A stretch of DNA of 64,000 nucleotides, taken from the NCBI GenBank assembly GCA_036435485.1, contig CM071596.1:57709001-57773000 (forward strand), in the 5' to 3' direction. The notes beneath the pieces were generated by a model that did not search any database, was not told the origin of the DNA, and saw only the letters and a list, made by a program, of their open reading frames with translations. Every line of letters starts with the position of its first letter. The first letter of the stretch is position 1. Origin of the DNA: Saposhnikovia divaricata (Eukaryota; Streptophyta; Magnoliopsida; Apiales; Apiaceae). This document shows, piece after piece, positions 25,038 to 36,095 of the stretch. The position numbers and the translations under genes are program-made.

Positions 25038-28000
25038 CTAATTAACATCACCAAGTTCATTTTCCAGTCCTGCACCACCATGCATTTCATGTAATATCGA
25101 ATAATTTTCAACTTCATTCGCATATTCACTCTCGACGTCACACCAGTCCCTAGGCAACCTTTTGATAACATTATACATCTTCTTGTCTGTTGGATCTTGT
25201 ACATAAAATATTTGTTGAACTTTTGAGGCCAGAACGTAGGGATCGGATTTTTGGCATGATTTCTTAAAATTAACACAAGTCAACCCGTACAAATCTTTTT
25301 CTTCTTGGAACCAACAGTACTTGAACAATACCACGTTAAATTCTCCCCAGTAATCGACTTCTAATATCTCTTCAATTGCTCCGTAGTAGTTGACATCCCC
25401 AACCAGTGGATTCTGATCTTTCAAACTTGCAAAACTAGTCGTCACGGTAGTCAAGAAAACACCAATATTTTGTGTAGTACACTTAGCATCTCGATTAGGC
25501 CCCATTGCAAACACTTCTAATTCTTTTGAAATGTTCTCTTTTTTTTTGCAACCTCGTCCTTCAACCACTTCCAAAAATCTTCACTATGTTCTCTCTCCCT
25601 TTTATATCTTTTTGACTTGGTCTGAACATAAACTAGAGCTCGATGCTCCCTACAATAATTAGGTCACCTAGTTAACAAAATCAGTAGATAAAGATGCTAT
25701 TTCTAAAGTATTAAAATAAAGTTAGAGGTTAAAAACTTACTCAATTAGACCCTCTATTTCTTTGTTACCAGAATTGCACAAGATATATCGATGACATGCT
25801 ATCCATTCAGATTCTTCCAAGTGAATAGACTTTCCATCTCTGTTTTTTCTTGTACCATTAGGATACTCTAATTTTGGTGGAAAACTTTCAAGTTTGGCAG
25901 AATACTTGTACTTTTTGTTCCCGCGTCGCCACCCAAGAACCTTGAACAAAATATCAAGCATTCATCTGCCAAATAACCCTCAGCAATAGAACCCTCTGCT
26001 TCTGTTCCGCGCATATGACTTCAGTTTATTTAGATATCTCTCAATTTGAAACATGGAACGTAGATGCCCAGGTCCACCATATTGTATTTCTTCACATAAG
26101 TGAATCAACAAGTGCACCATTATATCGATATAAGCTGGTGGGAAAGTAGTCTCAAATTGACAATGAATTTCAATAATTTCCTATTGCAGCCTCTTAAGAT
26201 CGCTCACGTCGATGACTTTGCTCCAAGTACCTCCTAAAAATGCACTTAATCTAATCAAAGGAACTGCAACCTCAGTTTTCAGTGATTTTTTCACGGAAAA
26301 TGGTAGTAAATAGTGCAACATAAAATGAGCATCGTGGCTCTTGTAACCCGATACTTTTCTATCCTTCATGTGCACATAACGACTAATGTTCGATGCACAA
26401 CCATGTGGCAATTTTGCATTCTTGAGAACTTAGCAGAATATATCTTTCTCCTTATTTGTCATATCGAAAATGGCAGGAACAATTTCAAGATATTTTCCGT
26501 CACTTGATTTAACAGGATGAAGACCCTTCCTAATGCCGAGTTCTTGTAAATCTTTACGAGCATTGATATGGTCTTTTGACTTTCAAGAAATATTAAGCAA
26601 TGTACCGATTATATTGTCACAGATGTTCTTCTCGATGTGCATAACATCAAGGTTATGACGAAGTAAATTGTGACTCCAATACGGTAAATCAAAAAATATT
26701 GACTTCTTCTTAAAAGGAGAATGAATCTTCCTCTGTCTTTGCACTGGTTTCGTCCCAAAGTCATTTACATAGCCAGATAACAATTCCTCAATGTCTGTCC
26801 CTGTTAAAATTTCAGGACTTTCTCCCATTTCAACTTCACCGTTGAACCTTTTCTTGTCGAACCTCCATTTATGCTCGGGACACAGAAATTTTTTGTGGTT
26901 CATATAGCACATTTTCTTACTATGCTTCAGGTACATTAAAGAAGGCTCGTAGTTGCAAACTGGACAGGATAATTTAAGTTTGGTGCTCCAACCGGATAAC
27001 ATTGCATATCTCGGGAAATCGCTTATCGTCCACATGACACTTGCACGTAAGATGAAATTCTGACCAGTAAAGGCATCGTAGGCTTCCATGCCTGCCTCCC
27101 ACAACTCTTTTAACTCGGAAATAAGAGGTTGCATATAAACATCAATGCTATTACCCGGAGATTCTGGACCAGAAATGAGCGTTGAAAGGATAAGATTTTT
27201 CTGTTTCATACATAACCAGGGAGGTAGGTTATAATTTATCAAAATAATTGGCCAGGTGCTGTGTGTTGAACTCATTGTTCGGAATGGATTGAATCCATCA
27301 GTAGCGACACCCAACCTTACATTTCTTTTCTCTGATGAGAAATGAGGATACCTAGCATCCATTGCTTTCCACGCTTTGGCATCAGCTGGATGTCTAAGTT
27401 TCCCATCTTTTTTCCTTCCGACCTCATGCCATGTCATAAGTTCTGCAAACTCCTTGCACATAAACATATGTTGCAGCCTTGGTTATAGTGGAAAATATCG
27501 CATAACATTCGCCGGGACTTTTTTAATCAACTTCTGTGGAGCATTGTAACTCGTGCCTTTTTTTCCACTACAGTCCATCTCGAAGCATCGCAAGTTTTGC
27601 AAGAATCTTCTTTTTCATTTTCACCCCAGTACAACATACAACTGTTCGGACAAGCATGTATCTTTTGGTAGGTGAGACCTAAATCTTTAATGACATTCAT
27701 TGCGACATTGAAGGATAAAGGTAAGTGTGCGTGGGGAAAGGATTCTCTTATCAGCTATAGTATCTCCCCAAATCCTGACTCTGAAATTCCATGATTACAC
27801 TTCAAGGAATAAAGCCTAACGATAAAACTTAATCGGGAAAAGTTTGCACAGCCCGGATATAAAGGCAGCTTTCCCTCTTCAACATGGCTATTAACATTAT
27901 TAACATCTCCATTTGGTCCATTAGTATGATGAAGCATCTCATCTAGGTTATCTCCAAAATTTATAACGGTTTCATAATCCATACGATCCTCATGACTATT

Positions 28001-28255
28001 TTTGTAGGACTCGAGTGAAACCTCATAAATCCAATTAACATATAATGGAGATGGACCATTGCAGATAAGATGGTCGTAGATCAGATCTGCACGACGCCAC
28101 TTGCCATTTTTACAAATCTTGCAAGGGTAGGTTATTTCATCACCTATGGCAAATTTGGGAAATGCATTTTGCAAAAATGCCTCTACCCCACTAATGTATC
28201 CTTCACTGTACTTTGGTAGGTTTATCCAAAGAACATTTTCCTCGTCGTCCATCAC
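25038..28255 (-). pseudogene. CACTA-1 TNP2-type transposase, degenerate
   Basis: The N-terminal transposase-associated domain is at 28255-27755 (LPKYSEGYISGVEAFLQNAF, then CKICKNGKWRRADLIYDHL). The central TNP2 region follows at about 27752-26583 (SCKTCDASRW, then FNPFRTMSSTHSTWPI, SCPVCNYEPS, LLRHNLDVMHIEKN). Then come KLPHGCASNISRYVHMKD, a DUF4218-like segment (HLCEEIQYGGPGHLRSMF) and the DUF4216 domain at 25574-25038 (NYYGAIEEILEVDYWGEFNV). Lesions include a stop at about 27741, a frame change in a poly-A run near 27565, and stops near 27483, 26580 and 26178. The family catalyses cut-and-paste transposition of CACTA elements; this copy should be inactive. Confidence 0.85.
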
Positions 28256-29400
28256 TACAATTGAGAAGCATAAAACTATTATAATGAACGATCTTTATGT
28301 GTGTGTGTTTGCTAATTAAAACCTATGCAAGCCCAGACCACCTATATTATTAGATCACGCCAAAGTAGTGACTTATAGATAAAAAAAACCTCATTCTAGC
28401 TCCTTGGTCTTAAAAATGCTATCGGTTTGGACAAGAAAAGAACGACACACCAACGTAAGGTTAGTACAAAACTAAAAGTTAGTTTAGTGTAGAACGTATA
28501 GTCATGTGTCGTATAGTATTATAATATATTTATGAAAGGTAAAGGGAATATGCTAATCCCTCATTAAACGATTAACTAGAAGAAAAATATTTTACACTTA
28601 ATTTAAATCCAGGATTAACAAGGAAGAACCACATACTGTATTTGCTATCTTAGTTAACAAGGAAGAACCACATACTTTGAGCAAAAATCCAGACAATGAA
28701 TAAAAAATAATATCATAGATACAAATACAAGAACAGGATATACAAACAAGAACAGCATATGCCTTAGACAAAAACAAGAACTTTACAAAAACAAGAACAG
28801 GATATATCATGCTTTACAGGAAGATATAGTGTAGTTATAAGAGATAAAACAGCTATCCTCGACTTTAAGAACACGAACATAAACAAGTACTCACAAAACA
28901 TAAACAATTACTCACAAAACATACTAATAAATATCATATTACAACGAGAAAATAGAAACATATCACAGTCCATAAAGAAAGTGTAAATACCTTAAAGTGG
29001 AAGCCCCAAATCGAACACAATGAAACCCTAATTTCAAGCCCCAAATCGAACACACTGAAACCCTAATTTCAAAGCCCCGAAATTGACCGCCCCGTTTCAA
29101 GCCTTATCTCCAAATTAATCCTGAGAAAGAGAAATAAAGCCCGGAATTAGTGAATTAAATCCATAAACTAAACCAATTGAACCAATTGAGAGCTGCATGT
29201 GTGTGTACGAGTGTGAGTAACAGAGAAAGACTAACAGAGAATGTGAGAGAGGAGAGAAAGAAAGGAAAGAGAGAATCGAGTGTGTGTGAAAGCGGAGAGA
29301 GAGGAGAGACTGTGAAGAGAGTTGTGTCTGAAAATGAGAGTCTGTGTTTTTAGCGGTCTAAAATTTGGTTGGGCGGTATTTTTGCGGCTCACCAAATTTT
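28256..29400 (-). promoter_or_regulatory. CACTA-1 promoter and 5' untranslated region (inferred)
   Basis: No coding sequence. It lies upstream of TNP2 on the minus strand. Features include a duplicated GAAGCCCCAAATCGAACACA block (28999 and 29036), a purine-rich GAGAGA stretch at 29215-29345 (CT-rich on the transcribed strand, as in many plant 5' UTRs), and an inverted pair around CAAATTTTAG near 29360-29400. The CCCCAAATC and GAGA layout is repeated in CACTA-2 at 34540-34830. Promoter assignment is inference. Confidence 0.4.
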
Positions 29401-29993
29401 AGCCCCAAAACTTTTTTTTTAAATATTTTATTTAATTAATTTATTTCTTTATTAAATATTAATTTCCTTTTTTTTGTTAAATGATTTCTTTTACATAATT
29501 TGAATTAATATATTCAAAAAAATTTATATACGAAAATATTTATTTATTTATTAATATATTAAAATATATTTAGAAAAAAAATTATTTTAAAAATTTTGTT
29601 TAATAATATTTAATAAATATAAAAATAAAATTACATATCTTAAAATGTTTTAACATTTTTATTGAAATATTCAATCTCTAATGGAATATTCTAGATTTTT
29701 AAAAAATAATTTTATTATTTTATACAAAAAAAAGTAATTTTCATGTGAAAAAAGGTTAAAATTTTTATTTATAGTAGAAAATATAAAAGTTTGTTCATTG
29801 CAAAATTATGGCAACATAATTTCAGACCTACGGCAACACACAAACACTTTTATTCTATGCCAACATATTTTTGCTACCTAAGGCAAAATGAAAATGATAA
29901 TGTTGTATTAGCCAAAAACATGCATGGCAAAGGCAACATATCCAAAGGCAACGTAGGCTCTAGATGTGATGATAGGCCTTTTATGGTGTAGTG
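29401..29993. repeat. CACTA-1 right subterminal region
   Basis: AT-rich sequence, then from about 29775 repeated CAACAT motifs (GGCAACATAATTTCAG, ATGCCAACATATT, AAAGGCAACATATCC, AAGGCAACGTAGG) leading to the terminal inverted repeat. A diverged copy of this end occurs inverted at 30981-31450 inside CACTA-2. Confidence 0.75.
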
Positions 29994-30106
29994 GCTGCTG
30001 ATTGCCTTCTTCCCTTTTGGTAAATGAGTTAATTCCCAAGTGTCATTTTCTTCAAGAGCTTTGAGCTCTTTATCCATTGCCTCTTCCCAACCTGGCACTT
30101 TACTTG
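29994..30106 (-). pseudogene. Copia reverse transcriptase fragment, part 2
   Basis: On the minus strand: VPGWEEAMDKELKALEENDT, then WELTHLPKGKKAISS, the usual block just before the RT palm. It is bounded on both sides by CACTA insertions and connects in sequence to part 3 (20511) and part 1 (35373). Confidence 0.88.
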
Positions 30107-30480
30107 CACTACACCATAAACATCGTACGGTAACATAAAAAAAATGTTACAGCAGGTACTTTATATGTTACCTTAGGCCCCTAAATTAGCTAAGGTAACA
30201 TTTTTTTGGTGATAGCTTTCAGCATGTTGCCTTAGGTGTCTAAGGTAACATTTTTTTTCCCTAAGGTAACCTGCAATTTTATGTTACCATAGCTTGCTAT
30301 AGCAACAAAAGTGAGGGCTGTGTCAACTTAATATATATGTTACCTTAGAGGCCTAGATTTTTTTAAAACATCCTATGGGCCCCACTTTTGTTGGCAACAT
30401 TGTTTGACCTAGTGCAACATTTTTTTTGTTACATTAGCTTTTATATAGCAACATTTCCATTAGCTAAGGTAACATCTTTT
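30107..30480. repeat. CACTA-2 left subterminal GGTAACA repeats
   Basis: At least eight copies of AAGGTAACA or its inverse, for example CGTACGGTAACAT near 30125, CTAAGGTAACATTTTTTT near 30191 and 30240, and CTAAGGTAACATC near 30465. Similar motifs recur at 35195-35340 near the right end. The motif differs by one base from GGCAACA of CACTA-1. Confidence 0.8.
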
Positions 30481-30787
30481 CCAGAAAAATTTTAACAAAA
30501 CTACACATAAATATTATGCATCCCAAATTAAACCTACTGTTCATTTCCAAATCCAGCACATTACATAATCCAAAACAGGTCACCAGCCACGACATAATCC
30601 ACCAACTACAACATAATCCACCAACTACATTACTACTAAAGTCTCCAACTCAAAACATCATAATTCACCATCATAAAATTAACCAACTACTAGAAATAAT
30701 GTAGACTAGTTCACGATGATCATAAGTACTAATAGTAGTAGCAGAATACTATAAAGTCAAAACACAGAGATGCCATGGTGCCGCCAG

Positions 30788-30982
30788 TCATATTTGTAAA
30801 CTAAAATAACTCTCAGTAAAACTATCTTGGTACTTCCAGAAATCCTTTGCTTTGATGGTTAAACCATACTGCTTTTTAAAAAAATCAGATTCCGCTGGAG
30901 TCTCTTCCGAAAATGAATCTTCTACCCCAGTCTGATACAACCAAAACTCTTGTGAGCCAGCTGACTTGCTTGCTATAATCAC
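30788..30982 (-). other. Unidentified captured open frame in CACTA-2
   Basis: A 64-codon minus-strand frame containing SAGSQEFWLYQTGVEDSFSE and FFKKQYGLTIKAKDFWKYQD. The residue mix is protein-like rather than compositional, and it lies downstream of captured NDB exons on the same strand. I do not recognise the family. It could be another captured exon; its upstream edge coincides with a second CACTA-type terminus at 30981. Confidence 0.4.
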
Positions 30983-31450
30983 TACACCATAAAAAGCCTA
31001 CGACCACATCTAGAGCCTATCTTGCCTTTGCCATGCATGTTTTTGGCTATTACAACAGTATCATTTTCATGTTGCCTTAGGTAGCAAAAATATGTTAGCA
31101 TAGAATAAAATTGTTTGCATGTTGCCGTAGGTATGAAATTGTGTTGCCATAATTTTGCAATGAACAAAATTTTATATTTTCTCCTAAAAATAAAATATTT
31201 AACTTTTTTTCACATGAAAATTACTTTTTTGGATAAAAATAATTATTTTTATAAAAATCTAGAATATTCCATTAGAGAGTGAATATTTCAATAAAAATGT
31301 TAAAACATTTTAAGGTGAATAATTTTATTTTTATGTTCTTTAAATATTATTAAATAAAATTTTTAGAATAATTTTTTTTCTAAATATATTTTAATATATC
31401 AAGAAAATAAAAATATTGTCATATAATTAAAAATATTTGAATATATTATT
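30981..31450. mobile_element. Extra CACTA-1-family terminus inside CACTA-2
   Basis: CACTACACCATAAAAAGCCT at about 30981 is followed by sequence closely matching the inverted right end of CACTA-1: ACATCTAGAGCCTA, CATGCATGTTTTTGGCTA, TTGCCTTAGGTAGCAAAAAT, then the same AT-rich stretch to about 31450. No opposite terminus was found nearby, so it is a truncated copy of that family's end embedded in CACTA-2. Confidence 0.75.
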
Positions 31451-31573
31451 TCAGATCATGTAAAAAGAATTGAATCTTAAGTTTTGCAGGTATAGGAGCA
31501 AAAATTAAAATAATTCAAGACTGAAAACTAACTCTAATAAGATGCTGATTAAGTTTTGCAAGCATGAAAGTAC

Positions 31574-31690
31574 CTTCCATATCGAGTACCACAACCACTG
31601 GGTGCAGCGACCAATTGATACAATATCATAAGAAAGCTGTGCTGCAGTTTGCTCTCCTCCCAAAGGAGCAAATTGCCCCAAATGCCTATA
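31574..31690 (-). pseudogene. Captured exon of external alternative NAD(P)H dehydrogenase (NDB), downstream piece
   Basis: Minus-strand translation YRHLGQFAPLGGEQTAAQLS, then SIGRCTQWLWYS, ending at a possible GT donor. This matches the C-terminal region of plant mitochondrial external type-II NAD(P)H dehydrogenases (family segment RYRHLGQFAPLGGEQTAAQL). The frame is open over about 38 codons. It follows in order after the NDB piece at 32926-32815, but a HAC exon lies between them. As part of a transposon it cannot encode a working enzyme. Confidence 0.8.
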
Positions 31691-31796
31691 TACCTATAAT
31701 TATATCAGGCGGATATTAGACGTACTAGCTAAGGTCTAATTATACCTTAAAACTAGGGCCAAAACGAAAATAGAAATATAAAGGTGCACAGATTAT

Positions 31797-32095
31797 ACCC
31801 ATTCTTCAGTATCTTCGTCATTTTTCTTCTTCTCTAGTCTTGCCTTTGGAATAGAAGTTCCATCAGCACTAATTGTTTCTCCACGGGAGTCATTATGGCA
31901 CGCGATGCAGAAGTAGTGACGTGTATCACCGGCTCCAAAGGTGTAATACATTGCATTTCTTTTAATGCGAGCACCACATGGGGTGCAATATATTGGTGGT
32001 GAAAGTAAGTTTTTCAACTGCACATAGCTGACAAGAGTTCTCACTCATTGAATTCTCCATGGCTTGATTCCTTTCTGCCTTTGCTTTACTCTGTC
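31797..32095 (-). pseudogene. Captured exon of HAC-type (p300/CBP-like) histone acetyltransferase
   Basis: The minus strand reads QSKAKAERNQAMENSMSENS, CQLCAVEKLTF, then after a one-base frame change PPIYCTPCGARIKRNAMYYT and GAGDTRHYFCIACHNDSRGE, ending KARLEKKKNDEDTEEW at a GT donor. This is the cysteine-rich segment just before the PHD finger in plant HAC1-like acetyltransferases, with CxxC pairs preserved. The single frameshift shows it is no longer under selection as protein. It sits in what would be the intron between two captured NDB exons. Confidence 0.85.
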
Positions 32096-32814
32096 AGAAA
32101 AGAAAAATACATACTATTTTATTAAGTTGGCAATACAAAAAATTTATGTAAGTTAAAAAACCACGTAGCTCTCTACTAGCAATATAAAATACTTTTGTAT
32201 ATGCAATATTGTAATCTCATTATCTCAAAATTGGAAAAAAAACAATAGTGCTAAACACGAAATACAAGTAAAAGGTTTAAGATTTGTGTCAAACTGGCAT
32301 CCATATATGTGGGTGTCTTGCCGTACCACTTCACAATTATCCAAGGGCCATTTCGGCCGGTACACATCCAGTTGAGTGCATAAGCTACATGACTGAAATT
32401 AATCTTTAGATCTGCTTAAACCGTAAGACACGAACCCGACTAACATATAACATGGTCTATGCATGTGCGAAGTACTTTACCATGATGATATTCCCTTAAT
32501 CTATTTAAAATGCAACTAACATAGGTGAGGAATAAGGTGGGACCAACAGGCCCTAAACATGATTTTCATAAAATACAGAAATGCAAAAATATACGAGAAA
32601 ATTAAACAAGGTTACTGATCAAGTATGGCAGATGATAGATTGAATTGGTTACAATCCGTGGCAGCCCTCCCCCAACTAATTCTGGGTCATCCTTCATCTG
32701 GTCGGAGTTATTAAGTTCGAGCAAGGTCACTTTAATTCCAAGTACAAAGTGGGGTGTGGTCACTTAATCCTTGTCGTAGCAGATTAAGTGTTCATACCTA
32801 AATGGTTTAAATTT

Positions 32815-32926
32815 ATGTCGTCCTAACTCCTTGATTCTATTTGGACCTTCCGGATTCTTTTCACATTGCTCCATCCGATTGAAACAAGTAGCAAGGTATT
32901 CGCCTTCTTGAGCAGCCACCTAAAAC
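32815..32926 (-). pseudogene. Captured exon of external alternative NAD(P)H dehydrogenase (NDB), upstream piece
   Basis: Minus-strand VAAQEGEYLATCFNRMEQCE, then KNPEGPNRIKELG, matching the family segment QVAAQEGTYLAKCFNRME...KNPEGP of plant NDB enzymes. An AG acceptor-like site lies immediately upstream (32927). It precedes the 31574-31690 piece in the parent gene order. The last residues diverge, and about 1.1 kb with the HAC exon separates the two pieces. Confidence 0.8.
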
Positions 32927-34539
32927 ATCACAAGCCATTGACGAAGATATGGGGAAACTGTATAGATCATATGTGCTATGAGAATAACAAGAATGATTCC
33001 CTACATAAAAATTGCAGAATCCTTGCATTAGACAGAAAGTTAAAGAAACTAAACCTCTGAATGCATGATAAGTGCAAGACATGGCAGTGTTGTGCTTAGC
33101 CAAATTTATTATCCATGTGTAAGTTGCTCCGTACAAATATTTATTATCCACACACACAAAAATATTACTCCCACTTAAAAATACAAAAAGTGCATTGAAC
33201 AACAGCTAAGAAATATAGGAATTTGAGCAATGAACTAACCTTAGAAACAGCTATTGCAGACTGGATGACAACTCAATGTTAAATAATCCAATGATGCATA
33301 GATATTCCATCAGAATAATGTTTTATACTAAATCCCAGAAAGGGTACAGATTATGCCAGAAACTATATACATATAAAGTCATGATCCATTACAACTCCTA
33401 TCGAATAAACACATACCCATGGGGATTGCAACAGATGTTCACGAGGTAGAAAGTGGTCTTAGTAACAGACAGAATGATCCGGGTTCTTTTGCTCCTCACT
33501 ACTAACAACAATGAGGCTTTGCATAATGAGGGTTAACATTACACTGTTAAGACAGATTCTCCGAAGACCAGAGCATACAGATTAGTGTCTGTGCCAAGCT
33601 CCTGCTGATTGTCACATCAACTTATCACTTAGAAGCTAACATGCACACTTTAATAGTAACAGGTCATGTCAAACAAGTAATTAAAAGATTGATTTGTATT
33701 TATCCTATGCTACCGTTTGAGAATAAAGTTATTAAGTAATTATATAAGATGAATATATTATTTGAAATATTCTAGGTTATGGTAGTAGAATAATAAGAGA
33801 ATTTGTTCCATTTATTTACTCGTTTGTTTGTATTATTAGGATTTTATTAGAATATTCTAGGTTATATATCAAGGAATTCATTTCATATGTAATCCATAAT
33901 TGACTCTACACAATTTCATTTTACCCAGAATCGACTCTAAACATGTACAACTTTTTGATAACAGTTTGTATTAATTGTACATGCAAGTAAAACCAATTTT
34001 TCACAGAAGATAGTATAAGTCATTGTGCCAGACCATGCAACTTCAAACGCAATAAAACCATACAAGGTCCTATACAACAAGGCTATTCAAATTAAATAGG
34101 TCCTCAATTTCTTTACAGGCAACGAGGCTCTTTTCTTAGATAAGGAAGCAACATCAATCACTGAGAACCTTTTTTTTTATGTTTCTGGATTTGTTTGTTT
34201 TAATTTTGGAGACAGCCTAGTCTATTGGTAGACAGAAGAATTAGGTATGCAAGCATCATTATAAATAAATAAATGAAAATCATAGTGCGACCTTCTAAGC
34301 TAGCTACCTTGGTGACCATCACTGCGACAGTGCCATATGTGCGCAGGATAGGAAACAAGGTCTTCCAACTAAGGGTGATTGTCTACCAAGATAAAAAAAT
34401 TTGACAAAATGAATTGAATATATAAGAGACCGAACAATAATAATAACGAAACTGCTTAAAACAGATGCATACATTCCATATACATCCACTGAAACTACCA
34501 ATCGAAAGGAGGGAAAGGGGGTAATACTTACGAATCGAA
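32927..34539. other. CACTA-2 interior without recognised gene
   Basis: Several short frames but no family recognised. Some of this may be intron of captured genes. It includes repeated ATATTCTAGGTTAT motifs at about 33767 and 33852. Confidence 0.4.
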
Positions 34540-34920
34540 GCCCCAAATCCACTTAAGAAGCCCCAAATCAAATGCCCAAACTCGAGAAGGCCTGAAATAG
34601 AAAATAAGCCACAATTAGTTGAAGTTTAAGTGCAAAAACTAATTCAATTAAACTCAAAACAATGAACCCCTAATCTGAAAAAACCTAATTTGAAGAAGCC
34701 CCAAACCGAAGCCATATTCAATTCAGCAGCCTAATTTGTAGAAAATAACGTACTAATTAAGAAGATTGAGAGGGAAAGAGAGGTTTGAGAGAGAGAGAGC
34801 GAGCAGGAGAGAGCGAGAGAGTAGATAGAATGAGAATATAGAGAGTATTATTTTGTTTTAAGTGTTCAAACAATTATTTTCAGACCCGCGGGATATTTGG
34901 CCGCAAAAAATTTCACTGGG
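34540..34920 (-). promoter_or_regulatory. CACTA-2 promoter/5' leader-like segment (inferred)
   Basis: GAAGCCCCAAATCCACTTAA and AAGCCCCAAATCAAATGCCC repeats followed by a GAGAGA-rich stretch (34765-34840), in the same order and orientation as the region upstream of TNP2 in CACTA-1 (28999-29345). This suggests a shared family promoter and leader driving minus-strand transcription through the captured exons. Inference only. Confidence 0.35.
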
Positions 34921-35159
34921 AACCGTGCTAGAATGAGAGTATCATTTTCCAGTTTTTACAATTATTTTTTTTTGTTTTTTTGTTTTTGTTTTTTATTCAT
35001 TATTATACATTTAATAAATAAATAGAACCTAATTAATAATAATAATTAAATACCTTGATATTTAAAAATGAAACTCATCCGATTGGTAAACTCTTACTTT
35101 TTATAAAAATGAATTAATTTAAAGATAAATGTGATTTTTAAATAATTAAACAATTTTTT

Positions 35160-35372
35160 GGTTAAAAAATTAAAATTGAGTTTATTAATGATCTAAGGTA
35201 ACATATCATGTTGCTAACAACCAACACTTTAAAACTAAAGTAACATTACGTTTGTGGCTAAGGTAACACAAAAAACAAAATGTTATATTAGGTCCAAAGT
35301 AACATGATAAGGTAACACATTCTAGCAACATCCATGAAAAAGATGTTCCGATAGCCCATCTATGGCGTAGTG
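35160..35372. repeat. CACTA-2 right subterminal repeats
   Basis: Motifs CTAAGGTAACATATC, AAAGTAACATTACG, AAGGTAACACAAAA and AAGGTAACACATTC mirror the left end and lead into the terminal inverted repeat. Confidence 0.75.
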
Positions 35373-35651
35373 TTGCCTCCTTGTAAGTACATGGTTCTTT
35401 TATTTTAAACACATTGTTAAGAGAGCTGGTATCAATTTTATTCAGCCCCATTCCTTTTGCCATGTTTGCTGATCTTTCTTTTCCTGGAATTTTGTAAACA
35501 AAATCCTTGAACTTATTCCTTCTTGTTGTTGTTCAGGTGGTATTTCAACAACTGGTTCCTGCACATCTTCATTTTCAATTAAAACTTCATCCCTTTCCTC
35601 AATTTCTTCGGTGTGCAGATTTGCATTATGCTCAAGATTTTGCAATTCCAA
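35373..35651 (-). pseudogene. Copia fragment, part 1 (linker before reverse transcriptase)
   Basis: Minus strand: acidic linker EEIEERDEVLIENEDVQEPV and EIPPEQQQEGISSR, a frame change, then LNKIDTSSLNNVFKIKEPCT and YKEA at the CACTA-2 junction. This is the linker between integrase and RT in copia polyproteins. Together the three copia parts make only about 0.9 kb, so this is a fragment and not a whole element. Confidence 0.75.
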
Positions 35652-35787
35652 GATGATTGCTTTAACCTTGATAATTAGCTGTTAAATTGTAAGTGAGAAT
35701 AAAATTATAAGCATCAAATTATCACAAAAAAAGCTTAAAATTGAATAAGAATACAAACCCTAAATCTCTCCTAATTATATGTTATAT

Positions 35788-35832
<45 letters not shown>

Positions 35833-36095
35833 CAAATTTACAATATATAATTATATTAATTCATATATATTAGAATTTAGATAAAGAATGAGTATACCTT
35901 TGATTTTTGAAAGAGAAAATCAATTTGATTGAGTGTGTGTTGCTAGAACAGAGCACAACCCGAAAAGCATAGTAGCATACTTATTTTTAAAGGAAACAAA
36001 ATAACGACCTATACTCAAGCTACTAGCACGATTTTCAGAATTTTGGGCCCCAATTTTTTTGGGCCCAGGGCGGTTGTCCTGGTGGACCGGGCCTG
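35652..36095. other. hAT right terminal region
   Basis: Noncoding. Includes a TA microsatellite at 35783-35830 and GGGCCC-rich sequence (TTTGGGCCCCAATTTTTTTG near 36042) leading to the putative hAT end. No hAT N-terminal coding sequence was found here. Confidence 0.5.

Larger units (their letters stand above)
20512..29993 (-). mobile_element. CACTA-1, a full-length EnSpm element with TNP1-like and TNP2 genes
   Basis: The ends are CACTACACCATAAAAGGCCT (20512) and its perfect inverse ending at 29993. The flanking trinucleotides are TCT (left) and GCT (right), a 3-bp target-site duplication with one mismatch. Removing the element rejoins the copia frame (KKAISS before, KWVFKTK after, on the minus strand). 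At 9,482 bp it carries two minus-strand genes: a broken TNP2 transposase (25038-28255) and a nearly intact TNP1-like gene (21284-24666). Subterminal regions carry repeated GGCAACAT/ATGTTGCC motifs. It is probably non-functional now because of the TNP2 stops. Confidence 0.92.
30107..35372 (-). mobile_element. CACTA-2, non-autonomous Pack-type CACTA with captured gene fragments
   Basis: The left end CACTACACCATAAACATCG (30107) is matched by the inverse of CACTACGCCATAGATGGGC at 35372. The 3-bp target-site duplication TTG at 30104-30106 and 35373-35375 is exact. Removing the element rejoins copia (EPCTYKEA before, VPGWEEAMD after, minus strand). Subterminal regions carry GGTAACAT/ATGTTACC repeats. 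It has no TNP1 or TNP2 gene. The interior holds minus-strand exons from at least two host genes (NDB-type NADH dehydrogenase and a HAC histone acetyltransferase) plus an unidentified open frame. Confidence 0.9.
18627..36095 (-). mobile_element. hAT-type element carrying nested copia and CACTA insertions
   Basis: The left end CAAGGCCGTTCCA and the right end (complement CAGGCCCGGTCCA) are imperfect inverted repeats. The left 8-bp flank GGTATATG and the right flank GGTATTAA share their first five bases and could be a decayed hAT target-site duplication. Both ends continue into GGGCCC-rich sequence. Inside on the minus strand is a hAT transposase C-terminal half (18861-19985). Without the later insertions the element would be about 2.7 kb, so it is internally deleted. 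Confidence 0.6.
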
